Shown: positions 7,360 to 15,560, counted from the first letter of the stretch. The stretch: 64,000 bases of DNA from Acinetobacter chinensis (GCF_002165375.2 NZ_CP032134.1:3286001-3350000); one strand, 5' to 3'. Notes: generated from the letters alone by a model not told the origin. A program made the numbers and translations.

Positions 7360-8304
7360 ATGTTAATATTACAAGATGCTCAACTGAAAATTCGTCTCCC
7401 AAGTGATCTAAAACAAAAAATTGAAGAAGTTGCAAATCAAGAAAAACGCTCAATGAATGCAGAGATAGTTGATCGCTTGGAAAAAAGCTTTCACTTTGTT
7501 ACTCTCCCTGAAACAAACCCGAAAAATTTAAAACTTGCACACTATCAAATAATTGACCGAAAAGTAGAAGTTGCTGAAAGACTTGCTCATAGCCTAAATC
7601 TAATTAATAGCTTCAAAATGAATGCAGTAAAATACTCACACATTGCTAGAATGTGTAAGTATGAAAATGCTGAAGTTTTTCTAAATTGGTTACAAGCCAA
7701 ACAAGAACCTTCTTTTACTGAGTTAGAGAAAATCGCAGCCTATTTATATATTGATCAGGATTGGTTGATACACGGAGATGGGCATCCCATTCTATCCTCT
7801 AACTGGCAGATCGAAAATAATGTAGATTCAAACATCAATTCTCTGTTTTCTCATGTTGACCCTGTTTCCAAACAGGAGATTGAGGCTCAGAAAATCATTC
7901 TTGTTCGAAATATATCTGAAGAGGGCAATCTCCTTATCATTAAAGTATTACAAGACTGGCGTGTCGAAGTGCTAACTACCAATATTCACGTTTCTACGTA
8001 CAATGGAGTGGGTGGACAAAATATGTTAGAAAGTTTTGCTCGCCTATGTTCACAACTATATAAATCTACAAAATATCTAACAAGAACAAATGCCTACTTA
8101 ATTAATAATGAATTATTTGAAAAAATTCTAACGTGCGAAGAGCACCCATTAGCCCTATTAAAAAAAGAGCACACAAGTATTTGGTGGGAAGCCTTTTGGG
8201 ATGCAACTGATTCTAATAACGTTCGAAAGGACTTTTTAGACGTATGGCATGACTGGGATCAAACATCCTCTATTGCCATTAATGCCCTTTCTAAAAAATT
8301 ATAG
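7360..8304 (+). CDS. Arc-type RHH regulator fused to an HTH and an unknown C-terminal domain
   Basis: The 314-residue product has three parts. Residues 7-45 (QLKIRLPSDLKQKIEEVANQ, then SMNAEIVDRLEKSF) are a clear Arc-family ribbon-helix-helix. Residues about 65-145 look like an XRE-type helix-turn-helix (AERLAHSLNLINSF, FTELEKIAAYLYIDQDWLIHG). From about 175 there is an unrecognised domain with HPLALLKKEHTSIWWEAFWD near residues 265-285. Two DNA-binding modules in one chain plus a C-terminal region suggest a signal-responsive regulator. No good ribosome site precedes the ATG. It diverges from another RHH gene across a probable operator. The domain calls are motif-based; the target genes are unknown. 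Confidence 0.7.
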   Translation: MLILQDAQLKIRLPSDLKQKIEEVANQEKRSMNAEIVDRLEKSFHFVTLPETNPKNLKLAHYQIIDRKVEVAERLAHSLNLINSFKMNAVKYSHIARMCKYENAEVFLNWLQAKQEPSFTELEKIAAYLYIDQDWLIHGDGHPILSSNWQIENNVDSNINSLFSHVDPVSKQEIEAQKIILVRNISEEGNLLIIKVLQDWRVEVLTTNIHVSTYNGVGGQNMLESFARLCSQLYKSTKYLTRTNAYLINNELFEKILTCEEHPLALLKKEHTSIWWEAFWDATDSNNVRKDFLDVWHDWDQTSSIAINALSKKL

Positions 8305-8340
8305 ATGAAGACTAATTTATCAAATCATCACAACTTTCAG

Positions 8341-8364
8341 CACATCACCCCATGTAATGATGTG
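8341..8364. terminator. weak hairpin between convergent genes
   Basis: CACATCA (8341-8347) pairs with TGATGTG (8358-8364) around a 10-nt loop, in the 60-bp gap between the rightward RHH-HTH gene and the leftward XRE gene. No clear T-run on either side, so its terminator function is doubtful. Confidence 0.3.
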
Positions 8365-8571
8365 TTAACCATTGGTATATTCAAATAAATCCTGCATATT
8401 GCAATTAAAATATTTGCACAAGGTATCAGCGACTGAAAGTTCAATTCGCACGGCACGATCATAGTAAAGACTGGTGAGGGTATTTCGATTAATACCTGTC
8501 GCCTGAGCTACCTCACTTAACTTTAAAATTTTTCGCTCGCCCATCAAAGTTGATAGCCTACATCTAATCAT
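8365..8571 (-). CDS. small XRE (Cro/C1-type) transcriptional regulator
   Basis: A 68-residue stand-alone helix-turn-helix protein. LSEVAQATGINRNTLTSLYY supplies helices 2 and 3, and VADTLCKYFNCNMQDLFEY is the typical C-terminal half of the short Cro/C1 fold. The family represses by dimer binding to operators near its own promoter. Its upstream region, shared with the divergent 85-residue gene, carries two copies of a TTAACCTACAGC repeat, which fits autoregulation. The partner may be that divergent gene. Confidence 0.8.
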   Translation of the reverse strand: MIRCRLSTLMGERKILKLSEVAQATGINRNTLTSLYYDRAVRIELSVADTLCKYFNCNMQDLFEYTNG

Positions 8572-8592
8572 AACGACCTTTAAATTAAAAAA

Positions 8593-8661
8593 TTAACCTA
8601 CAGCAAGTCAATTTAACTTGATAAATCACATTTAGAATGATAACTTAACCTACAGCAGGTT
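8593..8661. promoter_or_regulatory. duplicated operator-like sequence upstream of the XRE gene
   Basis: TTAACCTACAGCAAGT (8593-8608) and TTAACCTACAGCAGGT (8645-8660) are near-identical direct repeats 52 bp apart, five helical turns. The second contains a perfect dyad, AACCT-ACAGC-AGGTT (8647-8661). Beside the first is another dyad, CAAGT-CAATTTA-ACTTG (8604-8620). The arrangement between the XRE gene and the divergent small gene suggests a looped or two-site repressor operator. Confidence 0.55.
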
Positions 8662-8729
8662 ATTTTGTTCCCTAAAAACAAGTTTACTTTTCTAAATCTC
8701 ATTATATAATTTTTTATGGAAGTTCAGCT

Positions 8730-8987
8730 ATGAATAACTATTTTTCTCCAAAATTCTCTGTTTCAGAGGAAGTTCGTTCAACTGCTGTTGCACTGATCAA
8801 AGAGTTTAATATTGACCGTACATTTGATTTAGCTTTGTTTCTGAATGTTAACCCCAATTTAAATGACCAAGATGCAACTTTAGCTTGGGTTAATTATTTT
8901 GAAAAAAATCAACATGATCTCAGTGACTTCAACTATGTTAGACGCCACTTCATGAAAAATTTTCCTAAAATTATGTTTTCGGATTGA
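8730..8987 (+). CDS. hypothetical 85-residue protein
   Basis: A soluble acidic protein, MNNYFSPKFSVSEEVRSTAV onward, probably mostly helical, with no recognised domain. A GGAAG lies about 7 bp before the ATG and a good hairpin terminator follows the stop, so the gene looks real and monocistronic. It diverges from the XRE repressor across duplicated operators, which makes it the most likely regulated target. A toxin, antitoxin or accessory function would be guesswork. Confidence 0.55.
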   Translation: MNNYFSPKFSVSEEVRSTAVALIKEFNIDRTFDLALFLNVNPNLNDQDATLAWVNYFEKNQHDLSDFNYVRRHFMKNFPKIMFSD

Positions 8988-9004
8988 AATGAGCAAAATA
9001 GAAT

Positions 9005-9034
9005 AGGGAGATAATTTATAAGTCTCCCTTTTTT
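9005..9034 (+). terminator. terminator of the 85-residue gene
   Basis: AGGGAGA (9005-9011) pairs with TCTCCCT (9023-9029) and is followed by TTTTT through 9034. It begins 17 bp after the stop of the rightward gene. Confidence 0.7.
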
Positions 9035-9072
9035 ATAAATATAAATTACACAGACATACCTACAGGCTCGGA

Positions 9073-9357
9073 TCAATCAATTAGTTCAATAAGTTCACCT
9101 ATCAAATATCGCTGAATAATATCAAACTCTTTCACATAGGCATAAACAAGTTGATCTTCAATTTTTAATTCATTTAATACACTAAATGTAGTTGAAGTTA
9201 TACCGCTCTCAGTTTTATTGACAGTTAACAATTGATTAATATCATCTCCACTCGAGCTAGATAGAGTGTAAATTTTTTCTTCAAAACTTCTTAACTTTAC
9301 AAAAAATATTTCTTTATGGTTATTTATTTGCACAACCATTTTTTTAATATGACACAT
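9073..9357 (-). CDS. hypothetical 94-residue protein
   Basis: The frame can be extended to a GTG at 9369, but ATG 9357 has GAGAGG five bases upstream and is the better start. The product begins MCHIKKMVVQINNHKEIFFV, appears as alternating strands and short helices, and has no recognised family, signal peptide or membrane segment. It stands alone on the minus strand in the AT-rich island. Codon choice (TTA, AAA, ATA) matches the neighbours. The reality of the gene rests on the ribosome site and uninterrupted frame. Confidence 0.45.
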   Translation of the reverse strand: MCHIKKMVVQINNHKEIFFVKLRSFEEKIYTLSSSSGDDINQLLTVNKTESGITSTTFSVLNELKIEDQLVYAYVKEFDIIQRYLIGELIELID

Positions 9358-9454
9358 AATACCTCTCACTATTTAGCAATAATCTTCACTTACAAACTAT
9401 TTTTTAAAATTTCTTAAAAACATGTTATCTATTCATCTGATTTTTCATTCAACC

Positions 9455-9967
9455 TCACCTCTTTAACTTTTCTATGTAAGCCTCACATTGAGAAAGCAAA
9501 CCAAAATTATATTTTAAAGCGGTATTGGCTCTAGCTGTTGCATATTCAATACCTTGAATTTCACGCTGCTGAGCAAAAACTTGAATCGCAGGATGTAACT
9601 GTTCTGAGCAACTGGCATCGTTGCTAAAGTATTTTAAAGTCTTGGTATTGGAAAAATATATTGCAGCAAACAATCGCCCATCTTTAAACACAATCGCGGA
9701 TGAAGCATCTAAACTGCTTCCAGACCGACCTTCATAATACAGAGCCTCATCTGTTTTCAGTAAATAGGGCGCTGAGTAATTGTCGAAATTAGATTGAAAT
9801 TTTAGATAATCATGCTTTAACAATGTTTGAAGTTCTGTTTGGATTTTTGGATTCAAAACAATTTGAGGAATTGATGAAATATCTGAATATTGAATGAAGT
9901 CTAGTTCTTGAGCATGAGTAAAAACGGAGATTGAAAAAAGTAGAAAAAGATAATAGTGATTCTTCAT
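9455..9967 (-). CDS. exported hypothetical protein
   Basis: A 170-residue protein with a clean signal peptide: MKNHYYLFLLFSISVFTHAQ, cleavage expected after THA. The mature part (about 150 residues) has two widely separated cysteines (SCSEQL near 127 and SQCEAY near 161) that could form a periplasmic disulfide. I recall similar short exported proteins (IQYSDISSIPQIVLNPKIQ region) as recurrent hypotheticals in Acinetobacter accessory DNA, but know no function. It is monocistronic, with 459 bp of non-coding DNA upstream. Confidence 0.6.
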   Translation of the reverse strand: MKNHYYLFLLFSISVFTHAQELDFIQYSDISSIPQIVLNPKIQTELQTLLKHDYLKFQSNFDNYSAPYLLKTDEALYYEGRSGSSLDASSAIVFKDGRLFAAIYFSNTKTLKYFSNDASCSEQLHPAIQVFAQQREIQGIEYATARANTALKYNFGLLSQCEAYIEKLKR

Positions 9968-10426
9968 ATCAAATTTATTATTTTTATGTCTATATTGACT
10001 TACTTATGGATTGTTTATTTTATATGGACACTTATGGAGTATCGATAAGAGTGAAACCCTTTTGAGCGTTCATAACATTCTCCACAAATGTTTTGTTTAA
10101 TTATTTATAAGCTGTGTAAGCTAATTTATATTTAGCACTTTTTGTGCCAACGACCATTATAATTAATTATCAAGAAAAAACAGCACTTTATAGTTTTATT
10201 TTTTAACACTCTTTAGTCGATTGTTATTTTGTGTAAAAAACTGACATTTTTTGTCAGTTTAATTCCACTCTTAGTCCATTCAAACATCCTTCTCAATCTA
10301 TCTATATCAGGTACAAAGCATAGATCAAATCCAATCCCTAACTTTAATTTAAAAGCCCTCTTTCATATTCTGCGGTACTGCTTAAGCCTTCGAATGATGA
10401 AGCCCCAACCCATTCCGAATTTTAAA
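9968..10426. other. AT-rich non-coding stretch
   Basis: No gene is supported in these 459 bp. A 72-codon rightward frame (10229-10447) has no ribosome site and runs into the sulfatase-like gene on the other strand. The stretch holds the hairpin at 10235-10260 and a smaller GCAC-TTTTT-GTGC stem at 10135-10147. It must also carry the promoter of the exported protein at 9967, which I could not place. Confidence 0.5.
10235..10260 (-). terminator. probable terminator of the sulfatase-like gene
   Basis: AAACTGACA (10238-10246) and TGTCAGTTT (10252-10260) form a perfect 9-bp stem with a 5-nt loop. On the minus strand it continues into six Ts. It is about 165 bp beyond the stop of the leftward sulfatase-like gene, which is far for a terminator. 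Confidence 0.45.
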
Positions 10427-11845
10427 TTACTTTATTTTAAAGTGTAAATAACTGACTTTATTGAAGAAGAAATTTAAATTCCCTTCTTCACTCCATACAG
10501 GTGGTCGGTGATCACCAACTACTACGATCTCCACACCCTTCATATGAGGTTCTTTAATTATTTCAGCAAGCTCATCCATAAACTGTGATTCCAGTCGGGT
10601 ATTCCGACACGTATCTCCATTCTCTTTTATTCCGTAATATTTACAATCAAATCGTTTATTATAAATATCCGATACCGCAAAGGGCTGATGTGATGTAAGG
10701 CTCATCCAGTAAAAAAATATTTTCTGATCTTCGTATTTAAAAAAATAGTCCGATACTTCTTTTATCAAACTCCTGTCACAGACCCCTTTAAATGCATCAC
10801 AACGAGTAAGTCCCATAAAATTTTCACCAAACAAAGTTTGTGTAAATCCTGCATTTGGGTACCAGTCCAACCGATCATAAAGCAATCCACTCGCGCCATG
10901 TAATGCAACCGTCCGGTATTCTTTCTGTCGTAACTGTTCAGGTATACAATGCTTAAACTGTTCTTTTTCTATACGCTTCAACGCAAACCCATTATTAACG
11001 AGCTTTAACTGACATAATTCACGCAACTCCCCCGCGACAGTTGCTCCCGAAGCTTCAATCGAACCATAATTCATAAATTCAAAATTATCTTTTTGTTCTA
11101 TTATTTTCTCCACAATGGATCTTTGAGCATCTGTATTACGTAATACCCCCCATGATTCCGCAAGAATATAAAGAATTTTATCTGAATGTGGCTGAACTAA
11201 ATAACCCGAAACACTCTGCTGATGAGCATCCAAAGGAGCCAACTCTGGTGTCATGTTTGCCAGTCTCAGAAGTGTACTTTGTGTCAGCTCCTTATATAAA
11301 GACAGCTGGCTATGAGCAACATAATGGTTACCTCTTCCTAATACTCCTCCACCTGAAGCATAAGTGACCCGCAACTCAGACAATATATAAGAGCTCACAG
11401 CTAAAAGGAGAAGTAAAAAACAAGGATAAATTTTATTCTTTTGTTTTGTAAATTGTACTGTTATCCACAGTATTATTAAAATAAGAACAAGAAACAGTAT
11501 TATTAATACCTTATATTGTAAGGGTGCAATCGGTATAAAAGATACCAGATAGCGTATAGATGCAATATCCATAAAAGGGAAAATCTGAACAACAAACATT
11601 AAAGCATCAAATATGACTGCAGAAACAAGAACTGCACTGCCTGTAAAACGACTGACTCTCCATGGGGTAAACATTAACAATAAAGCCAACAGATAGTCTA
11701 TATTGATCAATGGTCTTACTGTAGACGTATAACAGGCTAATCCCAAAAAAATAACATTAGGCATCAAGATTAAAAAAATTAGATTGAATATTTCCCTATA
11801 ACTTAATGATTCAATTTTTTTATTCAGAGAATGAACGTCTTTCAT
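10427..11845 (-). CDS. membrane-anchored sulfatase/phosphoethanolamine-transferase-like protein
   Basis: A 472-residue protein with about five hydrophobic segments in residues 20-170, followed by a periplasmic alkaline-phosphatase-superfamily domain. ILYILAESWG (about 225-235) fits the first metal-binding motif. EASGATVAGELREL (about 261-275) positions a Thr/Ser nucleophile as in lipoteichoic-acid synthase-like enzymes. WMSLTSHQPF and VVGDHRPP (about 450) are the later metal-binding motifs. Such enzymes transfer or hydrolyse phospho- or sulfo-groups on envelope glycans or lipids. The catalytic domain is short at the C-terminus, only about 20 residues following GDHRPP. The substrate cannot be told. 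Composition is intermediate between island and core. Confidence 0.7.
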   Translation of the reverse strand: MKDVHSLNKKIESLSYREIFNLIFLILMPNVIFLGLACYTSTVRPLINIDYLLALLLMFTPWRVSRFTGSAVLVSAVIFDALMFVVQIFPFMDIASIRYLVSFIPIAPLQYKVLIILFLVLILIILWITVQFTKQKNKIYPCFLLLLLAVSSYILSELRVTYASGGGVLGRGNHYVAHSQLSLYKELTQSTLLRLANMTPELAPLDAHQQSVSGYLVQPHSDKILYILAESWGVLRNTDAQRSIVEKIIEQKDNFEFMNYGSIEASGATVAGELRELCQLKLVNNGFALKRIEKEQFKHCIPEQLRQKEYRTVALHGASGLLYDRLDWYPNAGFTQTLFGENFMGLTRCDAFKGVCDRSLIKEVSDYFFKYEDQKIFFYWMSLTSHQPFAVSDIYNKRFDCKYYGIKENGDTCRNTRLESQFMDELAEIIKEPHMKGVEIVVVGDHRPPVWSEEGNLNFFFNKVSYLHFKIK

Positions 11846-11935
11846 TTATTACAACATGCATAAAAACTGATTAATATTTTAAAATTCAAAAATTTATAAA
11901 GCAACAGAATAATTTCATCCATCTCTTCAAGCATA

Positions 11936-12496
11936 TCAACCTAACAAAATTGGGCTGTTTCCCAGTTCATTTTTACTGTCTGTATATTTATTTGCGTAAA
12001 ATAAATCCAGTATTTCCCCAGTTCTTATGACCCCATTCACCATTGCCAGACGATATTGCTCACTGCTTAATTCTTTTACGATCTCCAGGCAGATTTCATT
12101 CCAGACAGTCTGTTCTGTTGCATTTTTAATACCACGGTCAATGACAATCTCCACTTTTTTCTCGCAAAGGTTCAGATAAATCAGAACACCACTGTTCAGT
12201 TCAGTATCCCAGACACCGAGTTCTGCAAACAGCTGCCTCGCCCGATGCAAAGTATTCTGATGATACGCCTGGCTGGCGGGAATATGCCCTTCAATCACGA
12301 CCTGGATTTCACCAATATGCCCCTGCTCTGCCTGCTTTACCGCCAGTGCTATAGCCTGCTGATCTGCTTTGGAAAAATAGCGTTTTGTTGCAGGCATGAA
12401 CAAGAAATGTTTCAGCCAGCGCTTAAAACTGGGCTCTGACACTTCATGCAGTTTTGGTTCTGTAACGATTTCTGTCGTTTCTGTTTTAGTTACCAT
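11936..12496 (-). CDS. TPM-domain protein (second copy)
   Basis: A 186-residue protein dominated by a TPM domain (about 45-165): AIALAVKQAEQGHIGEIQVV, VLIYLNLCEKKVEIVIDRGI, then RLAMVNGVIRTGEIL. There is no signal peptide; FLFMPATKRYFSKAD resembles the membrane-proximal start of cytosolic TPM paralogs. TPM domains are linked to phosphatase-like activity and membrane-protein quality control, without a settled role in gammaproteobacteria. The start overlaps the preceding TPM gene by 7 bp, so lemA and the two TPM genes form one operon. Confidence 0.8.
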   Translation of the reverse strand: MVTKTETTEIVTEPKLHEVSEPSFKRWLKHFLFMPATKRYFSKADQQAIALAVKQAEQGHIGEIQVVIEGHIPASQAYHQNTLHRARQLFAELGVWDTELNSGVLIYLNLCEKKVEIVIDRGIKNATEQTVWNEICLEIVKELSSEQYRLAMVNGVIRTGEILDLFYANKYTDSKNELGNSPILLG

Positions 12497-13557
12497 GAGC
12501 CTGATGCACCTCCACCGCCAAAACCACCACCGCCACCGCTGTAGCCTCCCCCACCACCAAATCCGCCTCCACCGCTTCCACCACGACCTGAAGAAGATAA
12601 AAACAGCTGAAAGATGGTCTGAGCCAGTGCCGTAATTAATAAAAAGAAAATTCCCACGCCCAGTAACAGACTGGTGACCAGTCCTGCACCATTGACCAGC
12701 CCTGCAACTACGCCTGCAACCGCAGCAGTCGATGCACTGAGTCGGTTACCCACCAGATAGGAAGCAAAAATACCTGCGACCAGAATAAACAATGCTGTAC
12801 TGAAAGTCCGATCTTTGGCTTGCTGTTCATGCAGTGCCTGCTCCTGACGCTCTTTGAGTTCCTGCGCAGCTTTCTGTGCAGTTTCAGGATCCATATTCAG
12901 GACTTTTTCAATTTCTGCCAGTCCTGCATCTATCCCCTGCGCGTACTGAGCCTGTTTAAAATAAGGCGTGATCTGATTTCTGATAATCCGGCTGGTGATA
13001 ATATCCGGCAGTACACCTTCAAGCCCATAACCGGTCAGAATCTGAATCCGTCGGTCATTGATAGCTATTGCCATCAATAAACCATTGTCCTGTTTTGCAG
13101 AACCCAGTTTCCATTTTTCTGCACTGCGCATGGCAAAGTCAAAGATATCTTCCTGCCCCGTGGTTGGGACAATAATGACACCGATCTGTGCTTTTCCCTG
13201 CTGATGCAGCTGTAATATGCGCTGACTGATCTGCTGTTTTTCAGTTGGACTTAATATTCCTGTCTGATCCACCACAGGTTCATTCAGTGTCGGTAGGCTG
13301 CGTATGGACTCACCATCTGCCATGTCATTCTGAATCTGTGGCTGCTGTACCTCTACAGCTGTTGCATCTACGGGTGCTTTCTGACTGTTTGCCTGTTGCT
13401 GCTTCAATATTTTAGCAGCCACCACCGCATCAGCACTTTCATCTGTTGCTGTTGCAACTTCACTCCAGCTGACCGTACTGCAACAGAGCACCAGGCTGAA
13501 CAGAATCAGCTGAAATACTCTGTTGAATGATGATCGCTTCCAGAAAGACTCGGGCAT
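12490..13557 (-). CDS. YgcG-like TPM-domain membrane protein with Gly-rich tail
   Basis: 355 residues from ATG 13557, preferred over the GTG six bases earlier because AGGTG is correctly spaced. Order: signal peptide (QLILFSLVLCCSTVSWS), a low-complexity linker, TPM domain (about 95-230, VDQTGILSPTEKQQISQRIL; ILTGYGLEGVLPD), a helical stretch, two membrane segments (about 250-320) and a Gly/Ser tail (GGGGFGGGGGYSGGGG) ending ASGSW. This architecture is the classical YgcG type and regularly neighbours LemA. It is probably anchored in the inner membrane with the TPM domain outside. The function is not established. Confidence 0.85.
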   Translation of the reverse strand: MPESFWKRSSFNRVFQLILFSLVLCCSTVSWSEVATATDESADAVVAAKILKQQQANSQKAPVDATAVEVQQPQIQNDMADGESIRSLPTLNEPVVDQTGILSPTEKQQISQRILQLHQQGKAQIGVIIVPTTGQEDIFDFAMRSAEKWKLGSAKQDNGLLMAIAINDRRIQILTGYGLEGVLPDIITSRIIRNQITPYFKQAQYAQGIDAGLAEIEKVLNMDPETAQKAAQELKERQEQALHEQQAKDRTFSTALFILVAGIFASYLVGNRLSASTAAVAGVVAGLVNGAGLVTSLLLGVGIFFLLITALAQTIFQLFLSSSGRGGSGGGGFGGGGGYSGGGGGFGGGGASGSW

Positions 13558-13579
13558 CAGCACACCTCAATTCAGTGAG

Positions 13580-14170
13580 TTATTCAAATGAAACTTTCGG
13601 TGCATTCTGAGCACCCTGTTCTGCACTGAAATTTGGCTTGGTCTTCATACCAATCACCTTGGCAGTCATGACCTGTGGGAACTGACGTGAATAGGCATTA
13701 AAATCCTGAACTGTTGTGATATATCGGTTACGTGCAACTGAAATGCGGTTTTCTGTACCTTCAAGCTGAACCTGCAGATCACGGAACTGTTCATTGGCTT
13801 TCAGGTCTGGATAATTTTCTGATACCGCGATTAAACGTGACAGCGCACCTGTCATCTGTGCCTGTGCTTCCTGATATTTTTTAAACAGCTCTGGGTTTTC
13901 CAGGACTTCTTTATCGACTTTTAAACCCGCAACATTGGAACGTGCCTGAGTCACTTCGGTCAGTACCTGTTCTTCATGCTTTGCATAACCTTTCACCACA
14001 TTAACCAGGTTTGGCACAAGATCAGCACGGCGCTGATACTGGTTTTCCACCTCAGACCAGGCCGCTGTTACTGCTTCATCCTTAACCTGTAAAGTGTTGT
14101 AGCCACAGCCTGATAAAGTCAGAGTTGAAGCCAGAGCCACAGCAAGCAAGCCTTTTTTGATATAATTCAT
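13580..14170 (-). CDS. lemA: LemA family lipoprotein
   Basis: A 196-residue lipoprotein: the signal ends in LTLSGCG, a lipobox with Cys near residue 22. The body is a long helical bundle with LemA hallmarks: VTAAWSEVENQYQRRADLVP NLV, LKANEQFRDLQVQLEGTENR and ISVARNRYITTVQDFN. LemA proteins are envelope proteins commonly paired with TPM proteins, as here. It is the first gene of the operon and lies 22 bp before the YgcG-like gene. The biochemical role is unknown. Confidence 0.9.
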   Translation of the reverse strand: MNYIKKGLLAVALASTLTLSGCGYNTLQVKDEAVTAAWSEVENQYQRRADLVPNLVNVVKGYAKHEEQVLTEVTQARSNVAGLKVDKEVLENPELFKKYQEAQAQMTGALSRLIAVSENYPDLKANEQFRDLQVQLEGTENRISVARNRYITTVQDFNAYSRQFPQVMTAKVIGMKTKPNFSAEQGAQNAPKVSFE

Positions 14171-14273
14171 CGCTTTTATCCTCAGGTATTTCTTTGTATT
14201 TGTATAAATATTTCCATTGTAGTGAATTTTATACCCTGTTGTGTTTATTTTGTTTAACTCCGTATAAACAATA

Positions 14274-14297
14274 AAAAAACCGGGAATATCCCGGTTT
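14274..14297 (-). terminator. terminator after the metal-dependent hydrolase gene
   Basis: ACCGGGA-ATA-TCCCGGT at 14279-14295 (7-bp GC-rich core, extended by A/T pairs) is followed on the minus strand by seven Ts. It lies about 65 bp past the stop of the leftward hydrolase gene. Confidence 0.85.
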
Positions 14298-14360
14298 CAT
14301 TTCAGACAAAGGAACTGTTCCATCTTTTCCAGACAGGAATAAAAGGAATCAGAAAACCTG

Positions 14361-15251
14361 TCAGCTGTACAGTACGGCTTTCAGTTCAGGTTTAAATCCA
14401 TCCATGTCATATTCATCTGCAAGCCTGGCTTTCCAGTGATTCACAAGATCTGTGTAATCAATTTCTGACGGATGAAAATCTGCTTTGAAATAAGACAGAT
14501 ATTCAGGGATCAGTGAAATCAGCATTTTTGCAATCATATATACACCAAAAGCATTCTGCGTCACTTTAGGCACACTTTTACGCCAGTCCTGCATAAACAG
14601 ACGGGAAGCCGAATAGAACGTCAGGCTTGCAAAACCTGTGGTCACACTTTTCATGACATTCCGGCGGACTTTGTCATCTTTATAAATGGCCTGGTACACA
14701 TCAAAGGCAACGGCACGGTGTTCAATTTCTTCAATGGCATGCCAGACCCAGAGCTTGATTGCATCATCATCCAGGGTACTGAGCACTTCAGGATGACGTA
14801 AAATATAACCGCCCAGTAAAGCCGTGAAATGCTCAAAAGCACAGGTAACGGCCAGCTGCAGTTTTGGGTGAGCATTTTTAATAAATGCATCACGGCGACC
14901 AAGCCATGCCTGGAAACTGTCCAGGTTATAGTCATCACGACGCCATGCATCATTAAATTCTGCATGTGCTTTGGAATGCATGGCTTCCTGACCAATAAAT
15001 GCAGCTATTTCAGCCTGAAGTTTTTCATCAGTGACCTTTTCACGGACATTCCGTACGCTGTGTACAAAGAACTGCTCACCAATGGGAAATGTGGAAGACA
15101 ATGCCGTCAACAGGTGAGACATGACAGGAGAATTTGCAAAAAAATGACGACGGATGGCTTTAGGATTGAACTGTGGTTTACGTACAGTAATGCCAATCGC
15201 TTTCGGACGCTTTAAATATGATTTTTCTGTTGTCACTTGAGTAGTTGTCAT
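14361..15251 (-). CDS. predicted metal-dependent hydrolase (PF10118 type)
   Basis: A 296-residue soluble helical protein. GQEAMHSKAHAEFND (about 88-102) and HAIEEIEHRAVAFDVYQAIY (about 171-190) place Glu and His residues in the EXXH-like spacing of a ferritin/di-iron-like helical bundle. This is the pattern of the uncharacterised 'predicted metal-dependent hydrolase' family. The N-terminus (VRKPQFNPKAIRRHFFANSP) is also typical. Monocistronic, with a strong terminator. The substrate is unknown. The family call is firm; the hydrolase name is inherited from annotation and unproven. Confidence 0.8.
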   Translation of the reverse strand: MTTTQVTTEKSYLKRPKAIGITVRKPQFNPKAIRRHFFANSPVMSHLLTALSSTFPIGEQFFVHSVRNVREKVTDEKLQAEIAAFIGQEAMHSKAHAEFNDAWRRDDYNLDSFQAWLGRRDAFIKNAHPKLQLAVTCAFEHFTALLGGYILRHPEVLSTLDDDAIKLWVWHAIEEIEHRAVAFDVYQAIYKDDKVRRNVMKSVTTGFASLTFYSASRLFMQDWRKSVPKVTQNAFGVYMIAKMLISLIPEYLSYFKADFHPSEIDYTDLVNHWKARLADEYDMDGFKPELKAVLYS

Positions 15252-15560
15252 TTCAGAATCCAGACAAGATCGGGAAATAATGATTTATACTGGCAGATAA
15301 TGCACATTTGTATATTGCACAATCCGTCACTAAATGACCAAAGTGCTCATTCTGTCAAAAAAGCCATTCACTCATCAGGAAATCAAACAGTATAAATTTA
15401 TTAAAATTATTATTTATCAAAATGATATAAAAAGTTCAGCTCAAAACTTCACTGTAATGAAATGTCACTAAAACCTGCAAGATTCCGACAGAAAACAACG
15501 CCTGCATAAATGCAGGCGTTGATAATGGGTCTCTGTATTTTTTAATGTGATCGTTCCATC
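15252..15560. other. intergenic region with gltD terminator
   Basis: This 309-bp gap carries the promoter side of the leftward hydrolase gene and, at 15496-15521, the hairpin ending gltBD. No open frame with a ribosome site was found. Confidence 0.5.
15496..15521 (-). terminator. terminator of gltBD
   Basis: CAACGCCTGCA (15496-15506) and TGCAGGCGTTG (15511-15521) make a perfect 11-bp stem with a TAAA loop. The T-run on the minus strand is short (GTTTTC). It is about 40 bp past the gltD stop. Confidence 0.75.

Noticed and set aside
7341..7368. Possible dif/XerCD site because of TTATGTTAATA
   Set aside because: The XerD-like half is followed by a poor match and the XerC half is absent; the sequence is also the start of a gene.
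10229..10447. 72-codon rightward open frame
   Set aside because: No ribosome site, includes the hairpin at 10238-10260, and runs into the end of the sulfatase-like gene on the other strand.
12500..12600. Gly/Ser repeat DNA as a tandem-repeat or CRISPR-like locus
   Set aside because: The repetition is the coding of the YgcG-type Gly-rich tail, without spacers.
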